Counted from the stretch's first letter, positions 1 to 11,620 are shown. The stretch is DNA of 64,000 nucleotides from Acidianus manzaensis (GCF_002116695.1 NZ_CP020477.1:1103501-1167500), one strand, 5' to 3'. The notes: a model not told the origin generated them from the sequence alone. A program made the numbers and translations.

Positions 1-1
1 T

Positions 2-517
2 AAGTTACCTACTGAATTATCTGGTGGGCAAAGGCAAAGAGTTGTAATAGCTAGGGCCATAGTAATGAAGCCAAAATTTATAGTGGCTGACGAGCCTATT
101 TCTATGTTAGATGCATCAACTAGAGGGCAAGTCTTAGAAATAATTAGAAATATTAAAAATGAGACTGGAACATCTTTTATGTTTATAACTCATGATATAG
201 CTTTAGGTAGTTATATTTCTGAGAGATTAGCAGTAATGTATACTGGAACATTAGTAGAAATTGCTGGCTCAGAAGATATAATTAAAAAACCTTTACATCC
301 TTATACACAAGCTTTAATTGAAGCTGTACCAAAGGCTAATCCAGAGGCTGGAATTCCAAAAGTCAATATTAAAGGTGAACAAGAACCACTATTTGAAAAA
401 CCTAAGGGTTGCGTATTTTATGATAGATGTCCATTTGCTATGAATGTTTGCAAAGAAAAAATACCTTCTCTTAAAGATATGGGGAATAATCATTATGTGG
501 CGTGCCATCTTTATTAG
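2..517 (+). CDS. Oligopeptide/dipeptide ABC transporter ATP-binding subunit (OppF/DppF type), 5' end outside window
   Basis: ATPase subunit that powers peptide or sugar-oligomer import at the inner face of the membrane. The frame is open from base 2, upstream of the first Met codon (base 65), because the ABC signature LSGGQ lies at fragment residues 6-10. Walker B (FIVADEP) is at about 26-32 with a D-loop after it, and the H-loop histidine (FITHD) is at about 64. The last ~75 residues form the Opp/Dpp C-terminal extension (PLHPYTQALI, then GCVFYDRCPFA) with four cysteines, which separates this family from other ABC ATPases. Walker A lies left of the window. It overlaps the following membrane-protein gene by about 23 bases, which suggests one transcript. 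Substrate cannot be told from the sequence. Confidence 0.93.
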   Translation, partial: KLPTELSGGQRQRVVIARAIVMKPKFIVADEPISMLDASTRGQVLEIIRNIKNETGTSFMFITHDIALGSYISERLAVMYTGTLVEIAGSEDIIKKPLHPYTQALIEAVPKANPEAGIPKVNIKGEQEPLFEKPKGCVFYDRCPFAMNVCKEKIPSLKDMGNNHYVACHLY

Positions 518-1205
518 TTTTCTGACATTATTATTAATATTAAATTTTTCCGGCGATCAATTATATCATTATCAAGTAAACATAAACTTTCAATTAAATT
601 TAAGTGCTAAAGTGATTATACAAAAATTATCCAATAATACTTATAATATAAGTGTTTTAGAGAAATATAATAGGCAAAATTCTACATTGGACTCTATAGC
701 TAGCGAATTAGGAGAGCATATAATAACCAGCTTTGAAGGAAGTTATTATTATATTATAGAATATTTCAATAATAACACTATAGCTATAATATATCATTTG
801 AAAAATAATTCTGTAATCCTTATTCCATTTTACTTTCCATTTCAAGCTAAATCAAATAACATAACTTTTATTGTAAAAGAATATAATTCATCAAATGAGC
901 TTTCATTAAATTATACCACTACTGCTGAAATTATAGCATCGTCCAATTATATTAATATCACTTATAATAAGTTAAATTTCATACCTTATTACTTTATAAT
1001 TTCAAATATGTCATATAAAAATGATATTTTACATTATTATTCTGAAAGAACAAGTTTGCTGATAAATGGTACTCCAGCATTTATTCAAGTAAGTATGAAA
1101 AACCTACCAACTAGCAATAATTATGATAAATACATAATATTATCTGGAATAATAGTTATTTTAGTAGCATCTACCATATTAGTAATAAGAAAGAAGATAA
1201 AATGA
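495..1205 (+). CDS. Membrane-anchored extracellular protein next to Opp transporter, unknown function
   Basis: No family recognised. A longer reading from 444 exists, but the ATG at 495 puts a hydrophobic segment (MWRAIFISFLTLLLIL) right at the N-terminus, as in a signal or anchor helix, so I prefer it (236 aa). The middle is rich in Asn, Ile, Tyr and Ser, with many N-x-S/T sequons as expected for a glycosylated archaeal surface protein. The last ~25 residues are a second membrane helix ending in RKKIK. So the body is probably outside the cell, anchored at both ends. It overlaps the end of the ABC ATPase gene and probably belongs to the same operon; a role as substrate-binding helper is inference only. 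Confidence 0.7.
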   Translation: MWRAIFISFLTLLLILNFSGDQLYHYQVNINFQLNLSAKVIIQKLSNNTYNISVLEKYNRQNSTLDSIASELGEHIITSFEGSYYYIIEYFNNNTIAIIYHLKNNSVILIPFYFPFQAKSNNITFIVKEYNSSNELSLNYTTTAEIIASSNYINITYNKLNFIPYYFIISNMSYKNDILHYYSERTSLLINGTPAFIQVSMKNLPTSNNYDKYIILSGIIVILVASTILVIRKKIK

Positions 1206-1232
1206 TAATTACAAAATAATATTAAAAATTAG

Positions 1233-1693
1233 TTATTTTTTCTCTATTTTTCGCACATATTTGGAATATATTTCTCTAAATCCCATCTTTTTATAGAATG
1301 ATGCAGCTATCAAGTTTCTAGATGGAAAATTTGCTGAAAGTAATTGTATTCCTCTATCATTTAGTTGTTTTTCTATGTATTCTACTATAAGTTGTCCTAC
1401 TCCTTGTCTCCTATATGAGGGATAAACGTAAAATTCTTCTATCATTGCTTCTTCTTCTGGTTCGTAAAATATTCTATCGTATATTATTACTCTGGATGCT
1501 CCTACTATTTTATCCTTATCTTCTGCTATTACTATAATTTCATTATGGTTTTCTAAACTTTTTTCCACATTTTTTCTTACCTTCTCCTCTAAATCATTGG
1601 GTACTGAAAGTAATGGATCGAATTCGCTGTTTAACCTATACATTCTGCTAAAGAAGTCTACTATTTCATTTATGTCTTCCTTTGTGCCTTTTC

Positions 1694-1706
<13 letters not shown>
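1233..1706 (-). CDS. GNAT-family N-acetyltransferase
   Basis: Acetyl-CoA dependent acetyltransferase of about usual domain size (157 aa). Motif A is visible as [12 protein letters not shown] at residues 99-110, with the pyrophosphate-binding pattern Q/R-x-x-G-x-G, preceded by the strand EEFYVYPSY; motif B follows at [10 protein letters not shown]. Substrate is unknown; protein N-termini, amino acids or small amines are all possible. The start overlaps the end of the malic enzyme gene by 13 bases on the same strand, so the two are co-transcribed. Confidence 0.88.
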
Positions 1707-2977
<1,271 letters not shown>

Positions 2978-3002
2978 GACAAATTATTATCTTAATAAGG
3001 GT

Positions 3003-3013
3003 ATTTAAATCAT
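3003..3013 (-). promoter_or_regulatory. TATA box for malic enzyme
   Basis: AT-rich ATTTAAAT motif centred about 26-30 bases upstream of the malic enzyme ATG, the spacing expected if transcription starts at or next to the start codon. Confidence 0.5.
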
Positions 3014-3078
3014 TGACTCTAAAATTTTTAAAAATTACAATAATTTCATTTATATTAGTAAAATATTTATTAATGTTA

Positions 3079-4410
3079 TCATTTCTCTTCTTCCTCTTCT
3101 TCACTCATAGTTATTATTTCTGTCACTAGAAATCCCAAGATTATGAAAGCCATAAATATATACACTATAACTGGAGTTGTTGTAGCTATAGTCTGTATTA
3201 AATCCCACCCTACAAAGCCTACAGCGCCTAATGAAAGTGCTATTTCTGGAATTCTCTTCTTTATTCTTTTTAAGGAAATTTTAAAGAGTGAAAAGTCTGA
3301 AGCTGCATGAACGAATAATGTTGCCATTACTGCTATTTCACCAACATATTCAAATGCTAAATAAGGTCTAACTCCAGTTATGAAAAGAGCGGAAATAATT
3401 GATAGAGCATAAAGTACTATTGCTACTAGTGAGGCATATATTGGACCTCTATTTTCTTCAAATTTAGCTAATATTTTTGGCAAAAATCCATTAGTAGCCA
3501 TTGCATATGCAGTTCTTGATGTAGCTAACATAAAAGATAATGTAGCTAATATTCCATCATTTGCTGCAGCAAATAATACAAAAATTAAAGTTATGATTCC
3601 AAATCTGTCTTCTATTAAAGTTAGTAAATTTGTATTAGAGGGGACTAAATGGTAAAAGAGAAGATGATCTCCTATAGCGTAAACGTCAAATGCAGCTAAC
3701 AAACCTCCAATTAATATTACTGCAGTAATAGCATAAGGTACTGTCTTTTTAGGATTTTTTACTTCTCCAGATAATGGGGTAATTGAACCATATCCAGTTG
3801 GAATGCTTGATCCAAAAAGAATAGCTAAAGCTAATAATCCAGCAGAAATATGATAGTTAAATGGATCATAAAATGTAAAATGCGTGGATTTCAAGAATAA
3901 TAAGGCTAGAATTGTCATTATTCCTATTTCCATTAAACTAGCTACTACTGCGTATTTTGCTGATGGTTTAATTCCTGATATTATAAATATTGACGATACT
4001 GCTAAAATTACTAAGGCGATTATCCAAGGGTTAATGGGAAATATACTAGATAATACAAAGGTAGCTCCTAAAACATATGCTGATCCATAAAGAGTTGAAT
4101 AAACTAAGTATATCCAACCAGTCTCAAATCCAAGTCTTTTCGTTAAAGAATAATATGCATAAGTGTAATATCCTCCAGCTTTGGTATATCTTGTTGATAA
4201 TTTATATACTACTAAACCGTTAAAAAGTACTAAGATCGTACCTAATATTATAGCTATTGGTGCAAAATATCCTCCATATAAAAAAGCTGCTACTCCATAA
4301 GTTAAGATGCTAAGAAAAGGAGCTTGTCCTCCTAGACTTATGAAAATCAAATCTCTTAATCCAATAACTCTCTTTGGTTCTTGATAATGCTCTGCCTTTT
4401 CTTTACTCAT
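3079..4410 (-). CDS. APC-superfamily amino acid permease
   Basis: Secondary transporter for amino acids or related cations in the cytoplasmic membrane. The 443-aa protein has about 12 hydrophobic helices and begins with the APC-type first helix ([15 protein letters not shown], about residues 18-32). Gly-rich helix breaks such as [18 protein letters not shown], near the middle, fit the APC substrate-binding helices. It ends in a short acidic tail (EEEEEEK). The start at 4410 is supported by a TATA-like TTTAATAT about 26 bases upstream. Substrate cannot be predicted. It stands alone between malic enzyme and a 417-base gap. Confidence 0.88.
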   Translation of the reverse strand: MSKEKAEHYQEPKRVIGLRDLIFISLGGQAPFLSILTYGVAAFLYGGYFAPIAIILGTILVLFNGLVVYKLSTRYTKAGGYYTYAYYSLTKRLGFETGWIYLVYSTLYGSAYVLGATFVLSSIFPINPWIIALVILAVSSIFIISGIKPSAKYAVVASLMEIGIMTILALLFLKSTHFTFYDPFNYHISAGLLALAILFGSSIPTGYGSITPLSGEVKNPKKTVPYAITAVILIGGLLAAFDVYAIGDHLLFYHLVPSNTNLLTLIEDRFGIITLIFVLFAAANDGILATLSFMLATSRTAYAMATNGFLPKILAKFEENRGPIYASLVAIVLYALSIISALFITGVRPYLAFEYVGEIAVMATLFVHAASDFSLFKISLKRIKKRIPEIALSLGAVGFVGWDLIQTIATTTPVIVYIFMAFIILGFLVTEIITMSEEEEEEK

Positions 4411-4827
4411 CAGTTATTAGCTCTAATAACCTAGATATTAAAACTGACTTGAATTTTTCTGTTAATATATGATCATGTTTATAAATCTGTTGAATATATA
4501 TTTTTGGTTCGAAAATTAAACACTATATATAGTATTTACAAAAACATAGCCATAACTATAATTTATTATTAAATAATCTTTTGATACTGAATATATTGGA
4601 TATTTTAGTTGTATTAAATAAGTTTCTTAGATTTAAACTGAAAAGAGATATATTAAAATAATTGGCTATTCATTTGTACGCAAACGTTTCTCGCTAATCA
4701 GTTTTGCTAAGTAAAAAGATGTTCGTGATTTAATATAAAATCTTAAAAAGTCAAAGATTGATTTGCTTTCAGCATTAATGAATTAGCTGTTTACAATTTG
4801 TGTATTTATAATCTTTTTATGCAAGAT
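4411..4827. other. Intergenic stretch, promoter of permease only
   Basis: 417 bases with no credible gene, tRNA or structured RNA that I can see. The left end carries the TATA-like element of the permease (about 4432-4441, minus strand). The rest is AT-rich with scattered stops in all frames; the right part lies downstream of the propeller-like gene. Confidence 0.5.
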
Positions 4828-5622
4828 CTATAATCTAGATATTCTTCTTGTTTCAGGTATTTCCTTTATAATTTGATTTTTTATCTCTTTAAGTATATCT
4901 ATTTCGTATACTGAGGTAGAGGAATATAGAATTCTTCTATCATCTAATTTCGCAATGTTAGTTGATCCAAAAGTAGATTTAGGTAATTCTATATTTACAT
5001 TTTTCCAATTATATCCATCTCCTATATAGATTGGGGTTCTCGATAGTGCGGAGGCTACAATTAGATTGCCAAGATCTTCTAGTGCATGAAAATATCCTTT
5101 TTGTACTTTTCTGAATGTCTCTAAATCTTTTGTTATATATATTCCATCAGCGCATGCTATCAATAATGAATCTCCTTTTTTAAGTAAATTATGCATGTCA
5201 TTTGAGAATTTTATGGGACGAAGATTAGTTATATTGTCTCCTACTAATAAATTTCCTTCCTCTACTGTAGCAATTATTTTACCTTTGAAGTTTATGATGT
5301 CTGTAATGTGTGGTGGACCATGTGGAAAATACCAATTCATTTCATTTGCATATTTTGTGAGATCTAGGACCAAGTTTTCTTTCTCATATATTTTTGGTCC
5401 TTCTACTAGTGCAAATATTTTTCCTTCATACTTCCATAATCTCCAGCATCCTTCTTCAACTATTTTTTTATCATTTATAATGAAACCGTCAGTGGGAGAG
5501 CATATATATAGTTCTTTATCTATAATTGCGTCTTGAATTTCAAAATCGCAACAAACTTTGCTTATTTCTCCTTTCTCATTTGTTTTATATAATCCGTTTT
5601 TTGTAGATATTAGGAACTCCAT
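4828..5622 (-). CDS. Predicted beta-propeller-like protein, unknown function
   Basis: 264 aa, no catalytic family recognised. The sequence is a string of short beta-strand units with recurrent patterns of the type 'I..KG.IIATVEEGNLLVGD', 'SLLIACADGIYITKDLETF' and 'LIVASALSRTPIYIGDGY NW', which resemble blades of BNR/sialidase-like or WD-type propellers. No signal peptide, so probably cytoplasmic. Its start overlaps the end of the upstream aldo/keto reductase by 13 bases, so the two are co-transcribed; a sugar-related role is only a guess from that link. Confidence 0.6.
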   Translation of the reverse strand: MEFLISTKNGLYKTNEKGEISKVCCDFEIQDAIIDKELYICSPTDGFIINDKKIVEEGCWRLWKYEGKIFALVEGPKIYEKENLVLDLTKYANEMNWYFPHGPPHITDIINFKGKIIATVEEGNLLVGDNITNLRPIKFSNDMHNLLKKGDSLLIACADGIYITKDLETFRKVQKGYFHALEDLGNLIVASALSRTPIYIGDGYNWKNVNIELPKSTFGSTNIAKLDDRRILYSSTSVYEIDILKEIKNQIIKEIPETRRISRL

Positions 5623-6488
5623 GGTCTCAAACTCTTTACTCTACTTTCAATTTTATGTATGAAGTAGTTTTTGGTTTTAAAATGCTGGTCTATTGCATTC
5701 CAATCTTCATTTGATAATCTCCATCCCATTGATTTTGCATCCTCAATTACATGCTCTTTACTGGATGCTTTTACTATAGGGATTAAGTTATTTATTGAAA
5801 TATACCAATTTAACGCTACTTGAATTGCAGATTTTTCATATTTCTTTCCTATACTATCTAAAAATGTATTATTGTTAAATATTCCGTTTTCTAATGGAGT
5901 ATATGCTAAATAAAGTAAGTTATTTTTCTTTATGAATGGTATTACATCTTTTTCATCCTCTCTTGAGATTAAACTATAATGATTTTCTACTGCACTAATC
6001 TCATATTTTCTAGAGCATTCATATATTTTTTGTATTTTAGGATAATCAAAATTACTTACTCCATAATACCTTATAACGCCATCATCCACTAGTTTTTCAA
6101 ATGCGCGTATTGTGTCACAGATAGGTACTCTTGAAGGAAAATGTAGAAGATATAGGTCTATATATGTTCCAAGCCTTCTACTGCTTTCTTTGGCAGATTT
6201 TATAGTATCATCAAATGACGCATGATTTGGCCATACTTTTGAAATGATAAATAGCTCGTCTCTATGAAAGTCTTTTATAACTTCACCTATTAGCTCTTCA
6301 GCATGACCATTTCCGTACATTTCTGCTGTATCTAATGTGGTAATTCCATTTTCAATTGCTGTTCTTATAGCTTCTTTCCATTGATTATCTTTTCCATGAC
6401 TCGAATACCAATATCCACCTCCTATTCTCCACGTTCCAAATGCTAAAGCTGAAATGGTAAAATATTTAAACTTCTTTAGATCTATCAT
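5610..6488 (-). CDS. Aldo/keto reductase
   Basis: NAD(P)H-dependent carbonyl reductase with a TIM-barrel fold, 292 aa. The catalytic tetrad is in place: Asp53 and Tyr58 in TLDTAEMYGNG, Lys84 in IISKVWP, His116 in YLLHFPS. The C-terminal cofactor region reads IPIVKASSKEHV, the usual place for the phosphate-binding Lys/Ser. A TATA-like element lies about 26 bases before the ATG (around 6512-6520). Co-transcribed with the propeller-like gene by overlap. Substrate unknown. A second, more distant aldo/keto reductase sits at 45.8 kb. Confidence 0.92.
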   Translation of the reverse strand: MIDLKKFKYFTISALAFGTWRIGGGYWYSSHGKDNQWKEAIRTAIENGITTLDTAEMYGNGHAEELIGEVIKDFHRDELFIISKVWPNHASFDDTIKSAKESSRRLGTYIDLYLLHFPSRVPICDTIRAFEKLVDDGVIRYYGVSNFDYPKIQKIYECSRKYEISAVENHYSLISREDEKDVIPFIKKNNLLYLAYTPLENGIFNNNTFLDSIGKKYEKSAIQVALNWYISINNLIPIVKASSKEHVIEDAKSMGWRLSNEDWNAIDQHFKTKNYFIHKIESRVKSLRPWSS

Positions 6489-6645
6489 TATCGTTATATT
6501 TGTTTTTCTTGTTTAATAAGTTATTCTTCAATATTTAGATACTAAGAATTTTTTATCTAATTTAGAAGCATAGATAACTTTCTTGAATAAATTTAAGATT
6601 TTGTTCTTTATTCCAACTATTTTTTTATAATCTTATATGCGGTTA

Positions 6646-6655
6646 GCTTATATTT
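6646..6655 (+). promoter_or_regulatory. TATA box of pyruvate kinase
   Basis: GCTTATATTT centred about 26 bases upstream of the pyruvate kinase ATG at 6676; no Shine-Dalgarno sequence follows, consistent with a leaderless mRNA. Confidence 0.6.
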
Positions 6656-6675
6656 GTAAAGTATAAACTTAGAAT

Positions 6676-7995
6676 ATGGAAGTTAAAAAAAGGAACACTA
6701 AGATAATAACAACTATCGGTCCATCATGTGAAAATGTTATTGATGAAGTATTACGTTATTCTGACGTAGTAAGAATTAATTTAGCTCATTCTTTTCAATC
6801 AGTTGAAAAATATGTTAACATGATTGAAGGTAAAGTTCCAATTCTCATGGATTTACCTGGCTCTAAATTAAGAATAAAAAATACTAATGAAATTAATGTA
6901 AAGAAAGGGGAGATAGTTAAATTTGGGAAGGATTTGAAAGTAGATGACGAATTCTATCGTCTTGTAGAGAATGAAGATATAGTAACAATAGGAGATGGAG
7001 ACGTAAAATTGAAAATAAGAAAAACTGATAATAATATAATAGGTATTGCTTTGAATTCTGGAATAATTTACCCGAGAAGAGGATTGTCAATCCCTAAAGA
7101 ATTACCGTATGGAGTTACAGAAGAGGATATTAAAATTCTAGAAAAAGTTAGTAAGCTAGAGCCAGATTTTATAGGTATTTCGTTTGTAACTTCTAAAGAA
7201 GATATAAGGAAAATTAGAGACATTCTAGGTAGTAAAGTTTGGATTGTGTCAAAAATTGAAAGAAAAGAGTCATTGAATAATCTAAAGGAAATAGGAAGAG
7301 AGTCAGATGCGTTGATGATTGCTAGAGGAGATCTAGGCTTAGAAGTTGGATTACCTAACTTACCTTTTGTTCAGAAATATATTATAAAAGTAGGAGATAG
7401 TATTGGAAAACCAGTCATTTTAGCTACTCAAGTTTTAGAATCTATGATTAGTTCTCCAATACCTGAAAGAGCAGAGGTTACTGATATATCAAATTCGATA
7501 CATTACGGAGTCGACGCTATATTATTAAGTGATGAAACTGCTATAGGAAATTTTCCATTACAAGTACTCAAAATGTTGGATATGCTAATAAAAGGAATTG
7601 AAAGTCAATACACTTCTATGAAATTGCCAAATAAGATCTCTAATGTAATGGATTCAATTTACTTTTCTACTATTACTGCTTTAAAACTCAGTAAAGCTAG
7701 ACTTATTGTAATTTACTCTCCATCAGGAAAAGGTGCAATACGTTTATCAAAATTAAAACCTAAAGTACCTATTTTAGCTTTAGTTGACAAAGAATTAGAG
7801 AGAAAGCTTAGTTTATGTTATGGGATTTATACTGTAAAAATAGATAAAAAATTTGAAAATACTGACGATATAATTAAAAATTCTAGGATGCTTGCTATAG
7901 ATCTTGGATTGGCAAAGAAGAATGATTATATTATAATTACTACTGAAGATTCCTCTAGTATAGGGAATCTTTTAAAAATAGAAAAAATAATATAA
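6676..7995 (+). CDS. pyk: Pyruvate kinase
   Basis: Transfers phosphate from PEP to ADP in the last step of lower glycolysis. Length 439 aa, in the range of archaeal enzymes. Seen: N-terminal TTIGPSC at 12-18, RINLAHS at 33-39, substrate-loop DLPGSKLR at 59-66, active-site KIE at 193-195, the Mg-binding ARGDLG at 216-221, and ATQVLESM at 250-257 followed by the signature region through SDETAIG. The C-terminal domain (from about 340) is complete. Single-gene unit with its own TATA box. Together with malic enzyme at 1.7 kb it controls the PEP/pyruvate node. Confidence 0.97.
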   Translation: MEVKKRNTKIITTIGPSCENVIDEVLRYSDVVRINLAHSFQSVEKYVNMIEGKVPILMDLPGSKLRIKNTNEINVKKGEIVKFGKDLKVDDEFYRLVENEDIVTIGDGDVKLKIRKTDNNIIGIALNSGIIYPRRGLSIPKELPYGVTEEDIKILEKVSKLEPDFIGISFVTSKEDIRKIRDILGSKVWIVSKIERKESLNNLKEIGRESDALMIARGDLGLEVGLPNLPFVQKYIIKVGDSIGKPVILATQVLESMISSPIPERAEVTDISNSIHYGVDAILLSDETAIGNFPLQVLKMLDMLIKGIESQYTSMKLPNKISNVMDSIYFSTITALKLSKARLIVIYSPSGKGAIRLSKLKPKVPILALVDKELERKLSLCYGIYTVKIDKKFENTDDIIKNSRMLAIDLGLAKKNDYIIITTEDSSSIGNLLKIEKII

Positions 7996-8096
7996 GATAT
8001 TTTATTACGTCTTAAATAAAGTAAAATATGATAAAATATTACATTTTAAAAGGAGATTTTTACTACTATTTATATTTAAGCGAACATATTTGAGAA

Positions 8097-8106
8097 ATAT
8101 TTATTA
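8097..8106 (+). promoter_or_regulatory. TATA box of XdhC-like gene
   Basis: ATATTTATTA centred about 27 bases upstream of the ATG at 8129. Confidence 0.5.
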
Positions 8107-8128
8107 AGGTTCATGAGAAAAAAATAGC

Positions 8129-8929
8129 ATGAGCTCATGCGAAATATTTCCTTTAATTTCTAAGTTAAGTGCAGAAGGAAAGAGATTTGTTATCGTTTCA
8201 ATTTTTGAAGGAAATAAATTAGAGAGAACAATAGTAGATGAAAATGGCGTATTATTAGGTTCTTTAAATCCTGAAATTCTTAGCTTGGCTTTAAAGGCTT
8301 TAGAGAGTGGTCAAGTAATTACCAAGGAAATCAATAGCAAAAGAATAGTAATTGAACCAGTAGAACCTAGACCATCAATAATTATTGTAGGATCAGGAAT
8401 TATAGCCAAACAACTAGCTAAAATCGGATTAGCCTTAGGTTATTATATAGGAGTAATAGGAAATGGAGATGTAAAAGAAGAAGATTTTAATGGAGTTCAC
8501 GCAATTTCAAATAGTTTAGAAATTCTAAACGAAATGATAACAGAAGATTCCATAGTAATAGTAGCTAATGAAGGAGGTAAACCATACGATATTGACGCGT
8601 TATATATTGCATTTAATAAAAAAGCTAAATTTATAGGACTTATGGCTAGTCAAAAGAGAGCTGCATTAATGATTTCTTTACTAATTAAAAGAGGAATTAG
8701 CTTGGAAGAAATAAAATCTAGATTTTACTCTCCTTTAGGGTTAGATATAGGCTCAAAAACTGCTGAAGAAGTTGCATTAAGCATTTTATCAGAAGTCGTA
8801 TCATTCATTAGAGGTGGAACTGGAAAACATTTAAGAGAGGTTAAGAATCCTTATTTACTTTTGGATGATGCAATGGCAGGAAAGATTGAAGATAAATGTA
8901 TGTTTGTCCCAAAAAGTCTATCAGACTGA
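8129..8929 (+). CDS. XdhC/CoxI-family molybdenum hydroxylase maturation factor
   Basis: XdhC-type proteins bind the molybdenum cofactor, help its sulfuration and insert it into xanthine dehydrogenase / CO dehydrogenase-like enzymes. The N-terminal XdhC half starts with [13 protein letters not shown] and the Rossmann half begins at [15 protein letters not shown] (GSG at 88-90). The C-terminal signature [19 protein letters not shown] is characteristic of the family. 266 aa is slightly short for XdhC but complete. No molybdenum enzyme is adjacent; the nearest possible client is the large subunit at 21.7 kb. Convergent with the next gene, the two ends overlapping by 9 bases. Confidence 0.88.
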   Translation: MSSCEIFPLISKLSAEGKRFVIVSIFEGNKLERTIVDENGVLLGSLNPEILSLALKALESGQVITKEINSKRIVIEPVEPRPSIIIVGSGIIAKQLAKIGLALGYYIGVIGNGDVKEEDFNGVHAISNSLEILNEMITEDSIVIVANEGGKPYDIDALYIAFNKKAKFIGLMASQKRAALMISLLIKRGISLEEIKSRFYSPLGLDIGSKTAEEVALSILSEVVSFIRGGTGKHLREVKNPYLLLDDAMAGKIEDKCMFVPKSLSD

Positions 8930-9370
8930 TTCTACATCTTTTTTCCATTTTCTCCAATCTCCGAATTTCTTATCATATTCGGGACATCCTCTCCTCCAAT
9001 TCATTCCATTAATCCAGTTTACATTTACGAATATATCGTAAAATTTCTTCTCTTTCATTTCTGGATTCACCTTAACGTACTGCTCTATCTTACGTACGAA
9101 ATCTAACATCTCTTTTTCTGAATCAAAATAAAATATTATTACTCCATAGGATAGAAGGCTTAGCGGAAATGAGAAGATACCGTATTTGCCTGCAACATTT
9201 TTTATTATATCTAGATTTAAAAACTCTTCTAAAGATATTTTAAGGTTTTTTATTGGAATTCCTAGCTTATAACAGTGTAATGAATTAACATGTTGAATTC
9301 CTTTTTGATAGTTTAACCAGCATTCTTCACATTTTCCCCAATCTTTTCCAATAGGTTTCCAATTGAGCAT
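8921..9370 (-). CDS. Conserved-looking small protein with N-terminal Cys pair, unknown function
   Basis: 149 aa, family not recognised. Visible: an N-terminal CEEC pair (residues 15-18) with further Cys at about 33 and in the C-terminal [12 protein letters not shown], plus many Trp and Tyr. Metal binding is possible but not shown. No signal peptide or membrane segment. The ATG follows the stop codon of the iron-ADH-like gene directly, so both are made from one transcript, and it may serve the same pathway. Confidence 0.65.
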   Translation of the reverse strand: MLNWKPIGKDWGKCEECWLNYQKGIQHVNSLHCYKLGIPIKNLKISLEEFLNLDIIKNVAGKYGIFSFPLSLLSYGVIIFYFDSEKEMLDFVRKIEQYVKVNPEMKEKKFYDIFVNVNWINGMNWRRGCPEYDKKFGDWRKWKKDVESV

Positions 9371-10345
9371 TCAATATACCTCCTCTAGAAACTGGGTTGC
9401 AATTTTTTCGTCTATTTTTATAGGATTTCCGCTATTATTTGTGAACTGAATAAATATATCTATATATTTCAATGCTTCTTCAAAAATAGTATATTCTGAT
9501 AAACGTTTAATAATATTGAGGGATTTCAGAAAATTATAAATAAACTGATATAATGGCTCATCGTTTTCTATAGCTTTTATTTTTTGTTTAGATGCTTGAT
9601 AATTTATTTTGATTGCTTCTGGAAGTGATATACAAGAAGTTATGCCATGAGGAATGTTAAATCTAGGACCATAAACATAACCAAACATATGACTCATTCC
9701 CATTTTTACGTATCTCATAGTAAGAGAAGATAACCATTCTCCTATTTGACAATCTAATCTAGCTTGTATGGAATCTATTTTCGGTAAACAATCTATTAAT
9801 TTTCTATATCCTTCTATTGCTAATGAATCTGAGAACAAGTTTGAATAATTAGAGTATAATGCTTCTATAGCGTGATCTAATGCTCTAATGCCTGAAGAAA
9901 GGAGTAACCATTTAGGAGTTTCTAATGTTGTATAAGGATCCAGAATTACTACATCTGCTTCTTTTCCCTCTTTACTTGTTTTTGTCCCTTCTACAGTAAA
10001 TCCTGCATTCTTAGTATGTTCCGAACCAGAAAGAGTAGTAGGTATTGCGATAAAATATTTTGGATTAGCTAATTTTATTCCATCAATTATACTCCCTCCT
10101 CCCAATCCAATAACTATTTCGTATCTTTGAATAAAATTGGATAATTTCTTAACGTCATCTTCTGGTGTATGTTGTTTTGGACCTTCTATTACATCTGCCT
10201 CAACCAGATTCAGTATCTTATCGAGAATCTTACTTTTTAAAAGACTTCTACTGGTTACTACTAATGCCTTCTTATGAAGATTAGCTAACCATTCTATTGA
10301 GTTCTCTCCATAAATTACTTTACTTTTAGGATAATCTATTTCCAT
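9371..10345 (-). CDS. Iron-containing alcohol dehydrogenase family protein, maleylacetate-reductase-like
   Basis: Fe-ADH fold enzyme of 324 aa. Seen: NAD-binding GGGS at 82-85, IPTTLSGSEH at 101-110, the metal-site helix SGIRALDHAIEA at 151-162 (His158), His219 and the signature GPRFNIPHGITSCISLP with His233. In canonical members the first ligand is Asp in G-x-D-A-L-T-H; here that position is Arg154, while Asp157 replaces the usual Thr. Maleylacetate reductases also vary at this position, so a reductase of ring-cleavage products is possible. Followed without a gap by the small Cys protein. Exact substrate unknown. Confidence 0.8.
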   Translation of the reverse strand: MEIDYPKSKVIYGENSIEWLANLHKKALVVTSRSLLKSKILDKILNLVEADVIEGPKQHTPEDDVKKLSNFIQRYEIVIGLGGGSIIDGIKLANPKYFIAIPTTLSGSEHTKNAGFTVEGTKTSKEGKEADVVILDPYTTLETPKWLLLSSGIRALDHAIEALYSNYSNLFSDSLAIEGYRKLIDCLPKIDSIQARLDCQIGEWLSSLTMRYVKMGMSHMFGYVYGPRFNIPHGITSCISLPEAIKINYQASKQKIKAIENDEPLYQFIYNFLKSLNIIKRLSEYTIFEEALKYIDIFIQFTNNSGNPIKIDEKIATQFLEEVY

Positions 10346-10418
10346 AAAATATTACTAGTTTTCTACTAACATAAACTTATTTAGTGAACTACTCCGCCAT
10401 TACGACGAAGCATCCCCA

Positions 10419-10431
10419 CCTCACGATGAGG
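10419..10431 (-). repeat. IS605 right-end hairpin
   Basis: Perfect 5-bp stem with 3-base loop (CCTCA CGA TGAGG) covering the tnpB stop codon. In this family the right end hairpins serve as the TnpA recognition site and as the 3' part of the TnpB guide RNA. Confidence 0.55.
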
Positions 10432-11620
10432 ATTTCCTGCTTCTCAGGGGAAACTTACTATACACCACCTCATGAAAGGTGACGTACAGCAGAGGTTCCC
10501 CCTCCACAGGCAGAAAGGCAGTCCCAACCCCATCCCTCAAAATATTTAGAGAAGCATTATAATCACGATCAACCGTAAAACCACAATTAGGACAACAAAA
10601 TACCCTATCAGACAAACTCAGTTTCACTTTGTACCCGCATCGAGAACACGTTTGTGACGTATACGCTGGATCTACCTCCACCACCTTCCTACCAGCTCTT
10701 ACAGCCTTGTAGAAAAGTTGGTAGAGAAAAGACGAAAACTTAGAATAAAGAATATGCTTCCTCAACCTACCAAAAGAATCTAACACCATCCTTTGCGTAT
10801 TTAACTCCTCAACAACTATCACATCATAATTTCTCACTAACCACGTTGTTACCTTGTGAATATAATCAGCAAGAGTATTCTCAAGCCTTTCATAAGCCTT
10901 AGCTAACTTCAGCCTAGCCTTTTCGCGATTCCTTGAACCCCTCTTCCTTCTCGATAACCTCCTCTGCAACAATTTAATCCTTTCCTCCCTCTTATCTAAC
11001 AGTTTAGAATTCTCAATCACAACACCATCACTCGTTGTAACAAATTTCTCTACGCCCAAATCAACACCAACTACTTTGCCAGTCTTCTCGAGCGGTTGTT
11101 TTTCTTGCTCAACTTGAAATATTGCATACCACTTATCTGTTTTACTTCTCTTTATGATGACTCCTTTTATTTCTCCGCGTATTGGCCTATGCAAGAGTAC
11201 TTTGATTTCTCCTATTTTTGACAGATAGAGTTTGTCCCCTTGTAGTTTGAATCCTGATTGATTGTACCAGATTATTTTGAATATCTTTTTATGTCTTAGT
11301 TTTCCTACTTTCTTTCCATTCTTCTTCAATTTTGATAAAGAGTTAATGTTGTACCAGAGTATGTTGTTTATCATTTGTAAAGCTTTTGAGTATACCTCAT
11401 GTTTTTCTTTCATGTTCTTGAGTAATTTTTGTGTGTCTAGTTGTGTAACTTTTATTCCTTGTTTTTTCTTTTCTGTTATGTAATCCAATAACGAGTTGTA
11501 TACTTTTGCTTCTGTTTCCATCGTCTTGGCGAGTTTTTGTTCTACCTCGGGTGTTGGATATATTCTATACTTATAAGATAAGGTTATAGTATTCTTATTC
11601 TTTTTCTTGGTTTTGAACAT
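10421..11620 (-). CDS. tnpB: TnpB, IS605-type RNA-guided endonuclease
   Basis: 399 aa, full length for the family (the ancestor group of Cas12). The RuvC acidic triad is intact: Asp187 in VVGVDLGVEKF, Glu271 in VIVVEELN, Asp353 in TVDRDYNAS. The zinc ribbon has Cys325, Cys328, Cys343 and Cys346. N-terminal basic region (MFKTKKKNKN) and the helical REC-like part precede it. TnpB proteins use an RNA transcribed across the right end of the element to cut DNA next to a short target motif. The open frame and intact catalytic residues contrast with the ruined partner tnpA. G/T-rich codons in part of it differ from neighbours, as expected for a mobile gene. Confidence 0.95.
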   Translation of the reverse strand: MFKTKKKNKNTITLSYKYRIYPTPEVEQKLAKTMETEAKVYNSLLDYITEKKKQGIKVTQLDTQKLLKNMKEKHEVYSKALQMINNILWYNINSLSKLKKNGKKVGKLRHKKIFKIIWYNQSGFKLQGDKLYLSKIGEIKVLLHRPIRGEIKGVIIKRSKTDKWYAIFQVEQEKQPLEKTGKVVGVDLGVEKFVTTSDGVVIENSKLLDKREERIKLLQRRLSRRKRGSRNREKARLKLAKAYERLENTLADYIHKVTTWLVRNYDVIVVEELNTQRMVLDSFGRLRKHILYSKFSSFLYQLFYKAVRAGRKVVEVDPAYTSQTCSRCGYKVKLSLSDRVFCCPNCGFTVDRDYNASLNILRDGVGTAFLPVEGEPLLYVTFHEVVYSKFPLRSRKSSS

